Assembly: GCA_945861815.1 (NCBI GenBank)
Contig: CAMAVV010000034.1
Location: 1-11,264, forward strand
Origin: Thermoflexus hugenholtzii JAD2
GTDB lineage: Bacteria > Chloroflexota > Dehalococcoidia > SHYB01
Reading direction: 5' to 3'
Length of the DNA: 11,264 nucleotides
Made by a program: the position numbers and the translations under genes
The notes under the pieces: model-generated
The model's input: the letters and a program-made list of their open reading frames with translations, nothing else
Told to the model about the DNA's origin: nothing
The model's database searches: none
Part shown: positions 1-7,080 of the stretch, piece by piece
Layout of the letters: the number at the start of each line of letters is the position of its first letter
How positions within the stretch are numbered: position 1 is the stretch's first letter

Positions 1-47
1 TACCCGTAGGCTCACATGCGAGATTGGCAGGCTGACGTTAGTCGCCT

Positions 48-105
48 GGGGACCGTGGGCTACCGCATCTTCGGATGCGACCCCGTCCTTCCTGAACGAA
101 GGACG
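48..105 (+). other. Candidate structured RNA: UUCG-capped hairpin plus 8-bp hairpin
   Basis: Two strong hairpins sit in tandem. The first has a perfect 6-bp stem, CGCATC (64-69) with GATGCG (74-79), closed by a TTCG tetraloop. It is flanked by GGGG (48-51) and CCCC (81-84), which can pair below it and leave a 12-nt bulge on the 5' side. The second has a perfect 8-bp stem, CGTCCTTC (84-91) with GAAGGACG (98-105), and a 6-nt loop. The UUCG cap is favoured only when the plus strand is the RNA. The bulge contains GTGG and TACCGC, which recalls the T-box element, but the spacing is not canonical. No U-run follows and no aminoacyl-tRNA synthetase gene is downstream. The folding potential is clear; the identity is not. 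Confidence 0.4.
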
Positions 106-180
106 CTACATTCTCGCACCCTCGCCTGGAATGTCCTCTCGCGAAAGGACCGCTGTCCGACCGCCTGTACCCTCCATCTT

Positions 181-208
181 CCCCAATCCCCAATCCCCAA
201 TCCCCGAT
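181..208. repeat. CCCCAAT heptamer tandem repeat, potential minus-strand G-quadruplex
   Basis: Three exact copies of CCCCAAT (181-187, 188-194, 195-201) are followed by a fourth copy with one change, CCCCGAT (202-208). On the minus strand this gives four GGGG tracts separated by three ATT loops, the textbook arrangement for an intramolecular G-quadruplex. Heptamer arrays of this kind are known as short tandemly repeated repetitive sequences in cyanobacteria and some other bacteria. They vary in copy number by strand slippage. No function can be assigned here; the array lies about 210 bp upstream of the udg promoter. Confidence 0.85.
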
Positions 209-306
209 CCTCCACCCCGCCCCTATAAATCCCACCAAAAGGAGCCAATCACAAAACCAAAAGGATAGTCAGGCCCGCACTGAGAGCAAGGAGTCACTCC
301 CCCTAT

Positions 307-338
307 GTTCCTGACTTCCTACGTTCCTAACTTCCTCC
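307..338. repeat. Degenerate 16-bp pyrimidine-rich tandem duplication
   Basis: Two adjacent 16-bp units (307-322 and 323-338) match at 14 of 16 positions. Each is built from two related octamers of the form (g/c)TTCCTNN. The array is part of a pyrimidine-rich stretch of intergenic DNA. It probably arose by slippage, like the heptamer array nearby. No role is evident. Confidence 0.6.
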
Positions 339-416
339 TCCTAACCCTCACTCCAGTTCCCTAATCCTTCGCCTTCCCCTATACTCTACATAACTGCAAC
401 CTGCGGTGGCCTCTCC

Positions 417-445
417 TTGTCGCCTCTCGCCCATGATGCTATCAT
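417..445 (+). promoter_or_regulatory. Promoter for the udg-rnj-ftsK-accDA operon
   Basis: An extended -10 reads TGCTATCAT (437-445): a TG one base before TATCAT, with one mismatch to TATAAT. A -35-like TTGTCG lies at 417-422 (4 of 6 consensus) with a 17-bp spacer. Transcription should begin near 452 and leave a leader of about 28 nt before the udg ATG at 480. The same nine-base motif occurs in front of the MIP18-family gene, and a one-base variant before nadE, which strengthens the call. Confidence 0.65.
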
Positions 446-479
446 TCCTATATAAGAAAGTTTTGAACCGAGTCTAATT

Positions 480-1088
480 ATGGCCCAGCAATACGAGTCG
501 CTGGACGCCCTCAGTCAGGCCTGCCTTTCCTGCACCGCTTGCGACCTCTCCAAGCAGCGGACGCACGTTGTCCCCGGTGAAGGAAACGAGAAAGCCCAAG
601 TCATGTTCATCGGCGAAGGCCCAGGCTATAACGAAGACCAGCAGGGGCGGCCCTTCGTCGGCCAGGCAGGAAAGCTGCTAGACGAACTGATTGCCTCCAT
701 CGGCATGAAGCGGTCGGACGTCTTCATCGCCAACGTCGTCAAGTGCAGGCCCCCTGGCAACCGCGATCCCATGCCTGCCGAGATCGCCGCCTGCAGCGAT
801 TGGCTGAACGAGCAGATACGCCTCATCAACCCTAAGGTCATCGTGACCCTGGGCCGCTACTCCATGGCCAAGTTCATGCCTGGCGATTCCATCAGCAAGG
901 TCCACGGCTCGCCCCGCAAGATTGGCGAGAGAGTCGTCCTCCCGGTGCATCATCCCGCCGCCGCCCTCTACCAGCAAAGCCTGAAGCAGACCCTCCAGGC
1001 CGACTTCAAAAAGATCCCGCAACTCTTGAAGGAAGCGGCGAAGATCGAAGAAGCCAAGCCCGAACCAAAACAACTCGGCCTCTTTTAG
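480..1088 (+). CDS. udg: Family-4 uracil-DNA glycosylase (4Fe-4S)
   Basis: This 202-residue enzyme removes uracil from DNA and starts base-excision repair of deaminated cytosine. Four cysteines fit the family's 4Fe-4S ligands: C18-TA-C21, C89 (in KCRPPGNR) and C105. Motif A is GEGPGYNED (45-53), followed by GRPFVG (56-61), and the uracil-pocket HHPAAAL is at 157-163. The core matches the usual length of about 190-200 residues. After a charged linker (about 186-197) the protein ends in QLGLF, which looks like a beta-sliding-clamp-binding pentapeptide. The ATG at 480 is chosen because it precedes the conserved N-terminal Cys pair and lies about 28 nt after the predicted transcription start. No good Shine-Dalgarno is visible. 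It is the first gene of the operon; rnj begins 17 nt after its stop. Confidence 0.95.
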   Translation: MAQQYESLDALSQACLSCTACDLSKQRTHVVPGEGNEKAQVMFIGEGPGYNEDQQGRPFVGQAGKLLDELIASIGMKRSDVFIANVVKCRPPGNRDPMPAEIAACSDWLNEQIRLINPKVIVTLGRYSMAKFMPGDSISKVHGSPRKIGERVVLPVHHPAAALYQQSLKQTLQADFKKIPQLLKEAAKIEEAKPEPKQLGLF

Positions 1089-1105
1089 GCCGCAAGCGAG
1101 CGTGC

Positions 1106-2758
1106 ATGAGTAAAGAAAAACTGCGAGTCATACCCCTCGGCGGCCTGGGTGAGATAGGCAAGAACATGATGCTCCTCGAGTACGAGGACGACATCATGGC
1201 CGTCGACGCAGGCGTCATGTTCCCCGACGAGGAGATGCTCGGCGTCGACCTCGTCATCCCCGATATGGCCTATCTCAGGGAAAAGATGGAGAAGTTCCGT
1301 GGCATCGCCGTCACCCACGGCCACGAAGACCACATCGGCGCGCTTCCCTACGTCCTCGGCGAGTTCAACGTTCCTGTCTTCGCCTCCCGCCTCACCAACG
1401 GCCTCATCAAGGTGAAGCTGCGAGAGACCAGAGGACTGAAAGACGCCGCCATCCAGGAGATTCGCCCCGGCGAGCGCGTCCGCCTGGGCAAGTTCGATGT
1501 CGAGTTTTTCCGCGTCTGCCACAGCATCCCTGATGCAATGGGCGTCGCCATCCGCACCCCCGTCGGCACCGTCATCCACACCGGCGATTTCAAGTTCGAC
1601 CACACGCCCGTGGATGGCCGCGCCTCCGACCTCGCGAAGCTCGCCTCCTTCGGCAGCGAAGGCGTCGCCCTCCTCATGTCCGACTCCACCTACGCCGAGG
1701 TGCAAGGCTTCACCCCCTCCGAGAAGATCGTCGGCGAGACGTTGATGCGTGTGATTGGAGCAGCCGAGGGGCGCGTCATCGTCACCACCTTTGCCTCGCT
1801 TATCTCCCGCGTCCAGCAGATCGCGGAAGCCGCCATCAAGCACAACCGCCGCCTTGCCCTCGTCGGGCGGAGCATGGTGGAGAACGTGCAGATGGCCCTC
1901 AAGCTCGGCTATCTCAAGTTCCCGGAAGGCATCTTGGCGCGCATCGATGAAGTAGAGAGTCTGCCGCCGAACCGCGTCGTCATCATCACCACAGGCGCTC
2001 AGGGTGAGCCGACCTCTGCCCTGGTGCGCATGGCCAACGGAGACCATCGCGAAGTCTCCATCCGCCAAGGCGATACCGTCGTCATGTCCGCCACGCCTAT
2101 CCCCGGCAACGAGACCCTCGTCCACAAGACTATCGATAACCTCCTCCGCCTGGGCGCAAAGGTCATCACGGACAAGGCTGATACTGTCCACGTCCACGGC
2201 CATGCGGCGCAAGAAGAGCTCAAGGCGATGATCAGCCTTACCAAGCCCCGGCACTTTGTCCCCATCCACGGGGAATTTCGCCACCTCGTCGCTCACGCCG
2301 CCATTGCCAAGTCCCTGGGCGTCCATGAGAAAAACACATTCCTCATGGAGGACGGCGATGTCCTTGAGCTCAGCCACGAGCACGGGCATCGCAACGGCCG
2401 TGTCCAGGCAGGCCCCATCTATGTCGATGGCCTGGCCCGGTGGGAGACCTCCAGCGTCGTCCTTCGCGATCGCCGGATGCTCTCCAAGGATGGCGTCGTC
2501 GTTGTCTTCCTCGTCGTGGACAGCCGCACAAGCCGTCCGGTGCGCCAGCCGGAGATCGTCTCCTATGGCTTTCATGAGGAAAACGAAGGCCAGCTTATCG
2601 CAGAGGCGAAAGAGCTCATCATGGAGACCCTCAACCATAACATGGGCCAGGTAGAGATTCCCTTTGTGCAGACGAAGGTGAAAGAGACGTTGAGCCAGTT
2701 CTTCTTCAAATCGACAAAACGCCGCCCGATGATCATTCCGGTGGCGATGGGTCTCTAG
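1106..2758 (+). CDS. rnj: Ribonuclease J (metallo-beta-lactamase / beta-CASP)
   Basis: This 550-residue RNase combines 5'-to-3' exonuclease and endonuclease activity. It acts in mRNA turnover and in rRNA and other RNA maturation in bacteria that lack or supplement RNase E. The two-metal site is intact: HGHEDH at 71-76, H139 in CHSIPDA, D161 in HTGDFKFD, and H388 in VPIHGEFRH. The beta-CASP signature HVHGHA is at 362-367. Length is close to RNase J1 of Bacillus subtilis (about 555). The N-terminal LGGLGEIGKN is typical of the family, which supports the ATG at 1106; the ribosome-binding site is weak. The gene follows udg by 17 nt and precedes ftsK by 12 nt, so it is very probably co-transcribed. 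RNase J next to FtsK is also seen in Actinobacteria. Confidence 0.97.
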   Translation: MSKEKLRVIPLGGLGEIGKNMMLLEYEDDIMAVDAGVMFPDEEMLGVDLVIPDMAYLREKMEKFRGIAVTHGHEDHIGALPYVLGEFNVPVFASRLTNGLIKVKLRETRGLKDAAIQEIRPGERVRLGKFDVEFFRVCHSIPDAMGVAIRTPVGTVIHTGDFKFDHTPVDGRASDLAKLASFGSEGVALLMSDSTYAEVQGFTPSEKIVGETLMRVIGAAEGRVIVTTFASLISRVQQIAEAAIKHNRRLALVGRSMVENVQMALKLGYLKFPEGILARIDEVESLPPNRVVIITTGAQGEPTSALVRMANGDHREVSIRQGDTVVMSATPIPGNETLVHKTIDNLLRLGAKVITDKADTVHVHGHAAQEELKAMISLTKPRHFVPIHGEFRHLVAHAAIAKSLGVHEKNTFLMEDGDVLELSHEHGHRNGRVQAGPIYVDGLARWETSSVVLRDRRMLSKDGVVVVFLVVDSRTSRPVRQPEIVSYGFHEENEGQLIAEAKELIMETLNHNMGQVEIPFVQTKVKETLSQFFFKSTKRRPMIIPVAMGL

Positions 2759-2770
2759 GGGAGGCGCGCC

Positions 2771-5215
2771 ATGGCAAAGTCACACGGACCCATCGAAGCT
2801 GTCAAGAGCTTCGCCGCTTCGCCTCGGACTGCGATCACGGGCCTCTTCACCGTCTCCGTCTGGCACGAGATGCTCGCCGGCCTTCTCCTCATGGGCTTTG
2901 GCGCGCTGCTCTATTTCACCCACGGGACATGGTGGCGGAATCTTGGCTTCGGCAGCCTCATCGCCGTCCCCTTTGCCATCGTCCTTATCGCCGCCTTCTC
3001 CGGCAGGCCCATGTCCGTCATCCGCAGGTGGAACCTCTGGCTCGGCGCGCTGCTCATCGCCATGATGCTCTGGGGCGCCATCTCCTTCTTCTCCACCGGC
3101 GCTGGCGCACTCGCTGACGCGAGCGTTGGCGGCTACATCGGCCAAAAGATCCTCGGCACGGCCCATGTCGGCGGCGGCGTTCGCATCGCCTTCATCGGCA
3201 TCCTCGGCCTCAGCTGCATCGCGCCCTCCCAGGCGGCATGGGCCGTCGCGAAGATTTCCGTGGCTGCGGGCTGGCTTGTGCACAACGGCGGCCGCTACAC
3301 CTTCATCGCCGCCAAGAAGGCCTGGGCCAAGCTCGTCTTCGCCACTATCTGGACCGGCGACTTTCTCAAAGGCTGGATCGACCGGCGGCGCGGCATCGTT
3401 CCCCCGGTCATTGCGCAAGCGGCTGCCGCCCCGGTCATCGAGGGCGAAGAGCCGGCCAGTGACGTTGCTGCTGCGCCTGTCGAAGCTCTCGAGCAGAAGC
3501 ACAAAGAAGCCAAGCCTCCCAAGCATAAGAAACAGAAAGTGTCAGCCACCGGCGAGCCTCTCGAGGACGGTAAGGACTACCTGGAGAAGCAAAGCGATAA
3601 TGGCGGCTGGCGTCTTCCTTCGATCAAGATCCTCGAGCATGTCTCCAGCTCTGCGCCCAGCGAATCGGACAACAAGTCCCGCGCCGCCGCCATCGAAGAG
3701 GCCCTGGCGAGCCACGGTGTCGAGGGGAAGGTCGTGGAGATCAGCCCCGGCCCCGCCGTCACCCAGTTCGGCATCGAGCCCGGCTGGATACGGAAACATA
3801 GGGAGATACGCCTGCGCGATGAAGAGGGCAAGCTCATGGTGGACGACGAGGGTAACCCCGTCGTGAAGCGCGAAGAGATTTCCAAAGTGCGCGTCAAAGT
3901 TGACGCCATCGCGAACCTCGATAAGGACCTTGCCCTCGCCCTCGCCTCGCAGAGCCTGCGCATCGAGGCGCCCATCCCTGGCAAGGCCCTCGTCGGCATC
4001 GAGGTGCCTAACTCCAAGTCTGAGATCGTCGGCTTCCGCTCCATCATGGAGTCGGCGGCATTCCAGAAGATGCGCGCCAAGAGCAAACTAGCCATCGCCC
4101 TCGGCAAGGGCACCGGCGGCGAGCCTGTGGTCGCCGACCTCGCCAAGATGCCCCACGTCCTTGTGGCAGGCGCAACCGGCTCCGGCAAAAGCGTCTGCAT
4201 GAACGCCACCATCGCCTCTATCCTCATGTTCTCCACGCCCCGCGATGTGCGCTTCCTCATGGTTGACCCCAAGCGCGTGGAGCTGACGTCATACAACAGC
4301 ATCCCTCACCTGGTGACTCCTGTTATCGTTGATGTCGACCAGGTCGTCGCCGCGCTCAAATGGGCATTGTGGGAGATGGGCGAGCGCTACAAGAAGCTGG
4401 CCGCCGCCGGGGTGCGCAACGTCGAGGCCTATAACAAAAGCAAGCAGGTCGCCGAGCCATTGCCCTACCTCGTTATCTGCATCGACGAGCTGGCCGACCT
4501 GATGATGACCGCCCCCATGGACGTGGAGCACGCCCTGACGCGCCTGGCACAGCTTGGCCGCGCCACGGGCATACACCTTATCGTCGCCACCCAGCGCCCC
4601 TCGGTGAACGTGGTCACCGGGCTCATCAAAGCCAACTTCCCCACGCGCATCGCCTTCGCCGTCTCTTCCCAGGTGGACTCTCGCACCATCCTCGATTCCG
4701 TCGGCGCGGAGAAGCTCCTGGGCAAGGGCGATATGCTCTACCAGCCCCAGGACGCCCAGAAGCCGAGCCGCGTTCAAGGCGTCTTCGTCTCCGACCGGGA
4801 GATCGAGAAGATCGTCCACGCCTGGAATAGCCAGGAGGACGTCACGCGCCCGCCGGACATCTTCAAAGACGTCACCAAGCTTGCCGGCTCTCCCAACGCC
4901 CATGGCTCCATTGCCCAGGACATGGATGAGGGCGACGATGACGAAGAGGATGGCTACAACGGACTCAACAACGCCAGCCGGCCGCCTCCGCCATCGCGAA
5001 CTGTCCCCATGCAAGCATCGCCTGGCCCAGCCGCCTCCGCTCCCATGGGCGACGATGCCTTGCTCGGAAAGGCCCGCATGATCGCCGCGCAAGGCACTCG
5101 CGTCTCGCCATCGCTCTTACAAAAACGCCTCCAGGTGGGCTATACTAAAGCGAAGCGTCTGGTGGAACTGCTTGAGGGTGAAGGCTACGCAGTCGCAACG
5201 GAAGAAGTCGCGTAG
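2771..5215 (+). CDS. ftsK: DNA translocase FtsK/SpoIIIE
   Basis: This 814-residue, membrane-anchored, ATP-driven DNA pump clears and aligns chromosome ends at the division septum. About four hydrophobic segments lie in residues 33-175. A short charged linker rich in Lys, Glu and Ala follows (about 210-285), much shorter than in Escherichia coli FtsK. The motor has Walker A GATGSGKS (467-474), Walker B with D572-E573 in CIDELADLM, and TQRPS (607-611). The C-terminal gamma winged helix (about 755-814) carries VSPSLLQKRLQVGYTKAKRL and would read polar DNA guide motifs. An acidic-basic insertion lies at about 339-372, between the alpha part and the conserved VKVDAIANL strand. GGGGAGG at 2758-2764, six bases before the ATG, fixes the start. 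It is the third gene of the operon. Confidence 0.96.
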   Translation: MAKSHGPIEAVKSFAASPRTAITGLFTVSVWHEMLAGLLLMGFGALLYFTHGTWWRNLGFGSLIAVPFAIVLIAAFSGRPMSVIRRWNLWLGALLIAMMLWGAISFFSTGAGALADASVGGYIGQKILGTAHVGGGVRIAFIGILGLSCIAPSQAAWAVAKISVAAGWLVHNGGRYTFIAAKKAWAKLVFATIWTGDFLKGWIDRRRGIVPPVIAQAAAAPVIEGEEPASDVAAAPVEALEQKHKEAKPPKHKKQKVSATGEPLEDGKDYLEKQSDNGGWRLPSIKILEHVSSSAPSESDNKSRAAAIEEALASHGVEGKVVEISPGPAVTQFGIEPGWIRKHREIRLRDEEGKLMVDDEGNPVVKREEISKVRVKVDAIANLDKDLALALASQSLRIEAPIPGKALVGIEVPNSKSEIVGFRSIMESAAFQKMRAKSKLAIALGKGTGGEPVVADLAKMPHVLVAGATGSGKSVCMNATIASILMFSTPRDVRFLMVDPKRVELTSYNSIPHLVTPVIVDVDQVVAALKWALWEMGERYKKLAAAGVRNVEAYNKSKQVAEPLPYLVICIDELADLMMTAPMDVEHALTRLAQLGRATGIHLIVATQRPSVNVVTGLIKANFPTRIAFAVSSQVDSRTILDSVGAEKLLGKGDMLYQPQDAQKPSRVQGVFVSDREIEKIVHAWNSQEDVTRPPDIFKDVTKLAGSPNAHGSIAQDMDEGDDDEEDGYNGLNNASRPPPPSRTVPMQASPGPAASAPMGDDALLGKARMIAAQGTRVSPSLLQKRLQVGYTKAKRLVELLEGEGYAVATEEVA

Positions 5216-5263
5216 TCTGGGCGGTTCCCGCGTTCGGCGCACGGGCTTTGTGGGAGCCCTGCG

Positions 5264-7078
5264 ATGGCAAAAGACCCGGAAGCGGCAGCCTCAGCGCGGT
5301 ATCCGCACGAACAGCTTGAGAAGTGCATTTCGTGCGGTAGCGACTTGGTCTCCGCCGTCCTCTTTCAGCGCTTTCGTGTCTGCCCCTTCTGCCGCTTCCA
5401 CTACACCGTAAGCGCCGTACAGCGCATCGAGTTTCTTGTCGATCCGCGCACCTTCCGCGAGACGAACGAATCCCTCGTCCCCCTGGACCCGCTCTCCTTC
5501 GCCGATCGCGTCCCCTACAAGGAGCGCATCGCCGAAGCCCAGCGCGTCACCGGCCTCACGGAAGCCGTCATCACCGGAACGGGACACATCGGCGGCGTCG
5601 AAGCTGTGCTTGCTGTCCTCGATTACGGCTTCATGGGCGGCAGCATAGGCAGCGCCGTCGGTGAAAAGATCACCAAGGCCGCGGAGATGTCAGCCCATCG
5701 CCGTCTGCCATTCGTCCTTGTCGCCTCCGGCGGCGCGCCTCGCATCCAGGAGGGCGTCTTGGCCCTGATGCAGATGCCCAAGATGGCCGTGGCCCTTCGC
5801 CGCCTGGGGAAAAAGGGCATCCCCTTCATCTCGATCCTATCGAGCCCTACAACGGGCCATCTGCTTGCCGCCTCCATGAGCATGGCCGATATCGTCTTCG
5901 CCGAGCCGGGCGCGATCATCGGCTTTGCGCCCAAGCGCCTTGCGGAAGAGGCCACGAAGGATGGGAAGACGCCCCAGGAGTTTCAGACCGCCGACTTCTA
6001 TCTCGCCCACGGCATGATCGATGCCATCGTCGACCGCCGGCGGCTGAAACAACAGATGGCTCTTGCCTTAGATCTCCTTGGCTTCAAGTATCGCCTCACC
6101 ATTGCCAACCGGAGCCGCTTGCGCAACGTCGAACGCCCCGCTGCTCCCGCCTGGGAGCGCGTGCAGCTCGCCCGCCACGAACAGCGGCCAACTGCCCGCG
6201 ACTACATCGAGCGCATCGTCTCGAACTTTGTCGAACTGCACGGCGACCGCATCTACGGCGATGACCCTGTCGTCGTCACTGGCATAGGCTATCTCGCCGG
6301 CGAAGCGGTGATGGTCATAGGCCAGGACCGTGGGAAGAAAGAAGAGAGCGGGCAGCACCACGAAGGCTATATCTACCCGGAGGGCTTTCGCAAAGCCCGC
6401 CGCGCCATGCGCCTCGCCGCGAAGTTTCGCCTGCCCCTCATCACCTTCGTCGATACCAAGGGCGCGTATCCGGGCCTGGCCGCTGAAGAGCGTGGCCTCG
6501 CCGGCGCATTCGGGCTGATGGTCGCTGATATGGCCGAGCTGCCCACGCCGGTGCTCACTGCCATCATCGGCGAAGGCGGCAGCGAAGGTGCCCTTGCCTT
6601 CAGCGTCGCCGACCGTATCCTGATGATGGAGAACGCCATCTACACGCCTATGTCCCCTGAGGCCGCCGCCCTTATCCTCTACCGTGACTCCTCGCGCGCG
6701 AACCAGGTGGCGGCGTCGCTGAAGTTGACGGCGGACGACTGCGTTGAGCTGGGCATCGTGGACGGCGTGGTGCCGGAGCCGGAGGAAGGCGCGCACACCA
6801 ACATCGCAGAGGCGGCGCGGCAGTTGGAGCGCCTCCTGGTGCAATCGCTTCTGGATGTGCAGATGACGTTCACCCGAACGCTGCTGCGCAACCGCGCGAA
6901 GAAGTTCAGGAAGATCGGCTCCTACGGTACGCTCTTCGAAGTGGCCCTCGCCTCAGAGGCGGACAAGGCCCAGGAGTCATTCGTCAACAGCGTTCAGGAC
7001 GTCGTCGACCGTGTCCTTGGCCGTGAGCCTGACCCGCACCGCCGCGCCAGAAAGCGCGAGGACGCGAAGCGGCGCTAG
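5264..7078 (+). CDS. accDA: Fused acetyl-CoA carboxylase carboxyltransferase, beta-alpha (AccD-AccA)
   Basis: This 604-residue enzyme moves the carboxyl group from carboxybiotin to acetyl-CoA to give malonyl-CoA, the committed step of fatty-acid synthesis. Residues 1-285 are AccD-like: a Cys4 zinc finger (C21, C24, C40, C43), FMGGSIGSAVGEK, and ASGGAPRIQEG (154-164). Residues about 297-604 are AccA-like: WERVQLARH, then FVELHGDRIYGDD, DTKGAYPG (397-404) and GEGGSEG (436-442). In most bacteria these are two genes; here the domains are joined in frame, so alpha and beta are made in equal amounts. Some usually conserved residues differ: GH instead of GG at 198-199, K399 for Pro, E441 for Gly. 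GGGAG (5252-5256), seven bases before the ATG, supports the start. A 5-bp hairpin, GGGCT/AGCCC (5243-5259), overlaps this site. The biotin carrier and carboxylase genes are not in the window. Confidence 0.93.
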   Translation: MAKDPEAAASARYPHEQLEKCISCGSDLVSAVLFQRFRVCPFCRFHYTVSAVQRIEFLVDPRTFRETNESLVPLDPLSFADRVPYKERIAEAQRVTGLTEAVITGTGHIGGVEAVLAVLDYGFMGGSIGSAVGEKITKAAEMSAHRRLPFVLVASGGAPRIQEGVLALMQMPKMAVALRRLGKKGIPFISILSSPTTGHLLAASMSMADIVFAEPGAIIGFAPKRLAEEATKDGKTPQEFQTADFYLAHGMIDAIVDRRRLKQQMALALDLLGFKYRLTIANRSRLRNVERPAAPAWERVQLARHEQRPTARDYIERIVSNFVELHGDRIYGDDPVVVTGIGYLAGEAVMVIGQDRGKKEESGQHHEGYIYPEGFRKARRAMRLAAKFRLPLITFVDTKGAYPGLAAEERGLAGAFGLMVADMAELPTPVLTAIIGEGGSEGALAFSVADRILMMENAIYTPMSPEAAALILYRDSSRANQVAASLKLTADDCVELGIVDGVVPEPEEGAHTNIAEAARQLERLLVQSLLDVQMTFTRTLLRNRAKKFRKIGSYGTLFEVALASEADKAQESFVNSVQDVVDRVLGREPDPHRRARKREDAKRR

Positions 7079-7080
7079 TC

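Larger units (their letters stand above)
1..479. other. Non-coding left-edge region with structured and repeated DNA
   Basis: No reading frame in this stretch looks like a protein. The frames that stay open give short, low-complexity products with no recognisable motif. The left part (48-158) is a chain of short inverted repeats. The centre holds a CCCCAAT heptamer array (181-208) and a 10-bp direct repeat, ACCAAAAGGA, at 234-243 and 256-265 (22-bp period). A short palindrome, GGAGT-C-ACTCC, lies at 290-300. The right part is pyrimidine-rich with a degenerate 16-bp duplication (307-338) and ends in the udg promoter (417-445). The composition differs clearly from the GC-rich coding DNA that follows. 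Whether the region is a decayed gene, a leader RNA or plain spacer cannot be decided here. Confidence 0.7.

Noticed and set aside
48..105. Firm annotation as a T-box riboswitch
   Set aside because: The UGGNACC core is broken by two extra bases, no U-run follows the last hairpin, and no aminoacyl-tRNA synthetase or amino-acid gene lies downstream.
16..228. Short plus-strand frame of 70 codons in the left intergenic region
   Set aside because: It runs through hairpins and the heptamer array, has no ribosome site, and gives a Pro/Arg/Ser-rich product without similarity to a known fold.
181..338. CRISPR array or insertion-sequence end
   Set aside because: Repeats are 7-16 bp with no spacers of uniform length, and there is no transposase or cas gene in the window.
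1085..2638. Minus-strand open frame of 517 codons opposite RNase J
   Set aside because: RNase J on the plus strand has every catalytic motif. The antisense product is dominated by Asp, His, Val, Gly and Leu, as expected when GC-ending codons are read backwards, and has no recognisable domain or ribosome site.
4289..5092. Minus-strand open frame of 267 codons opposite ftsK, and a similar one at 2780-3526
   Set aside because: Both are mirror frames of a well-supported FtsK with intact motor motifs; the products are low-complexity and without motifs.
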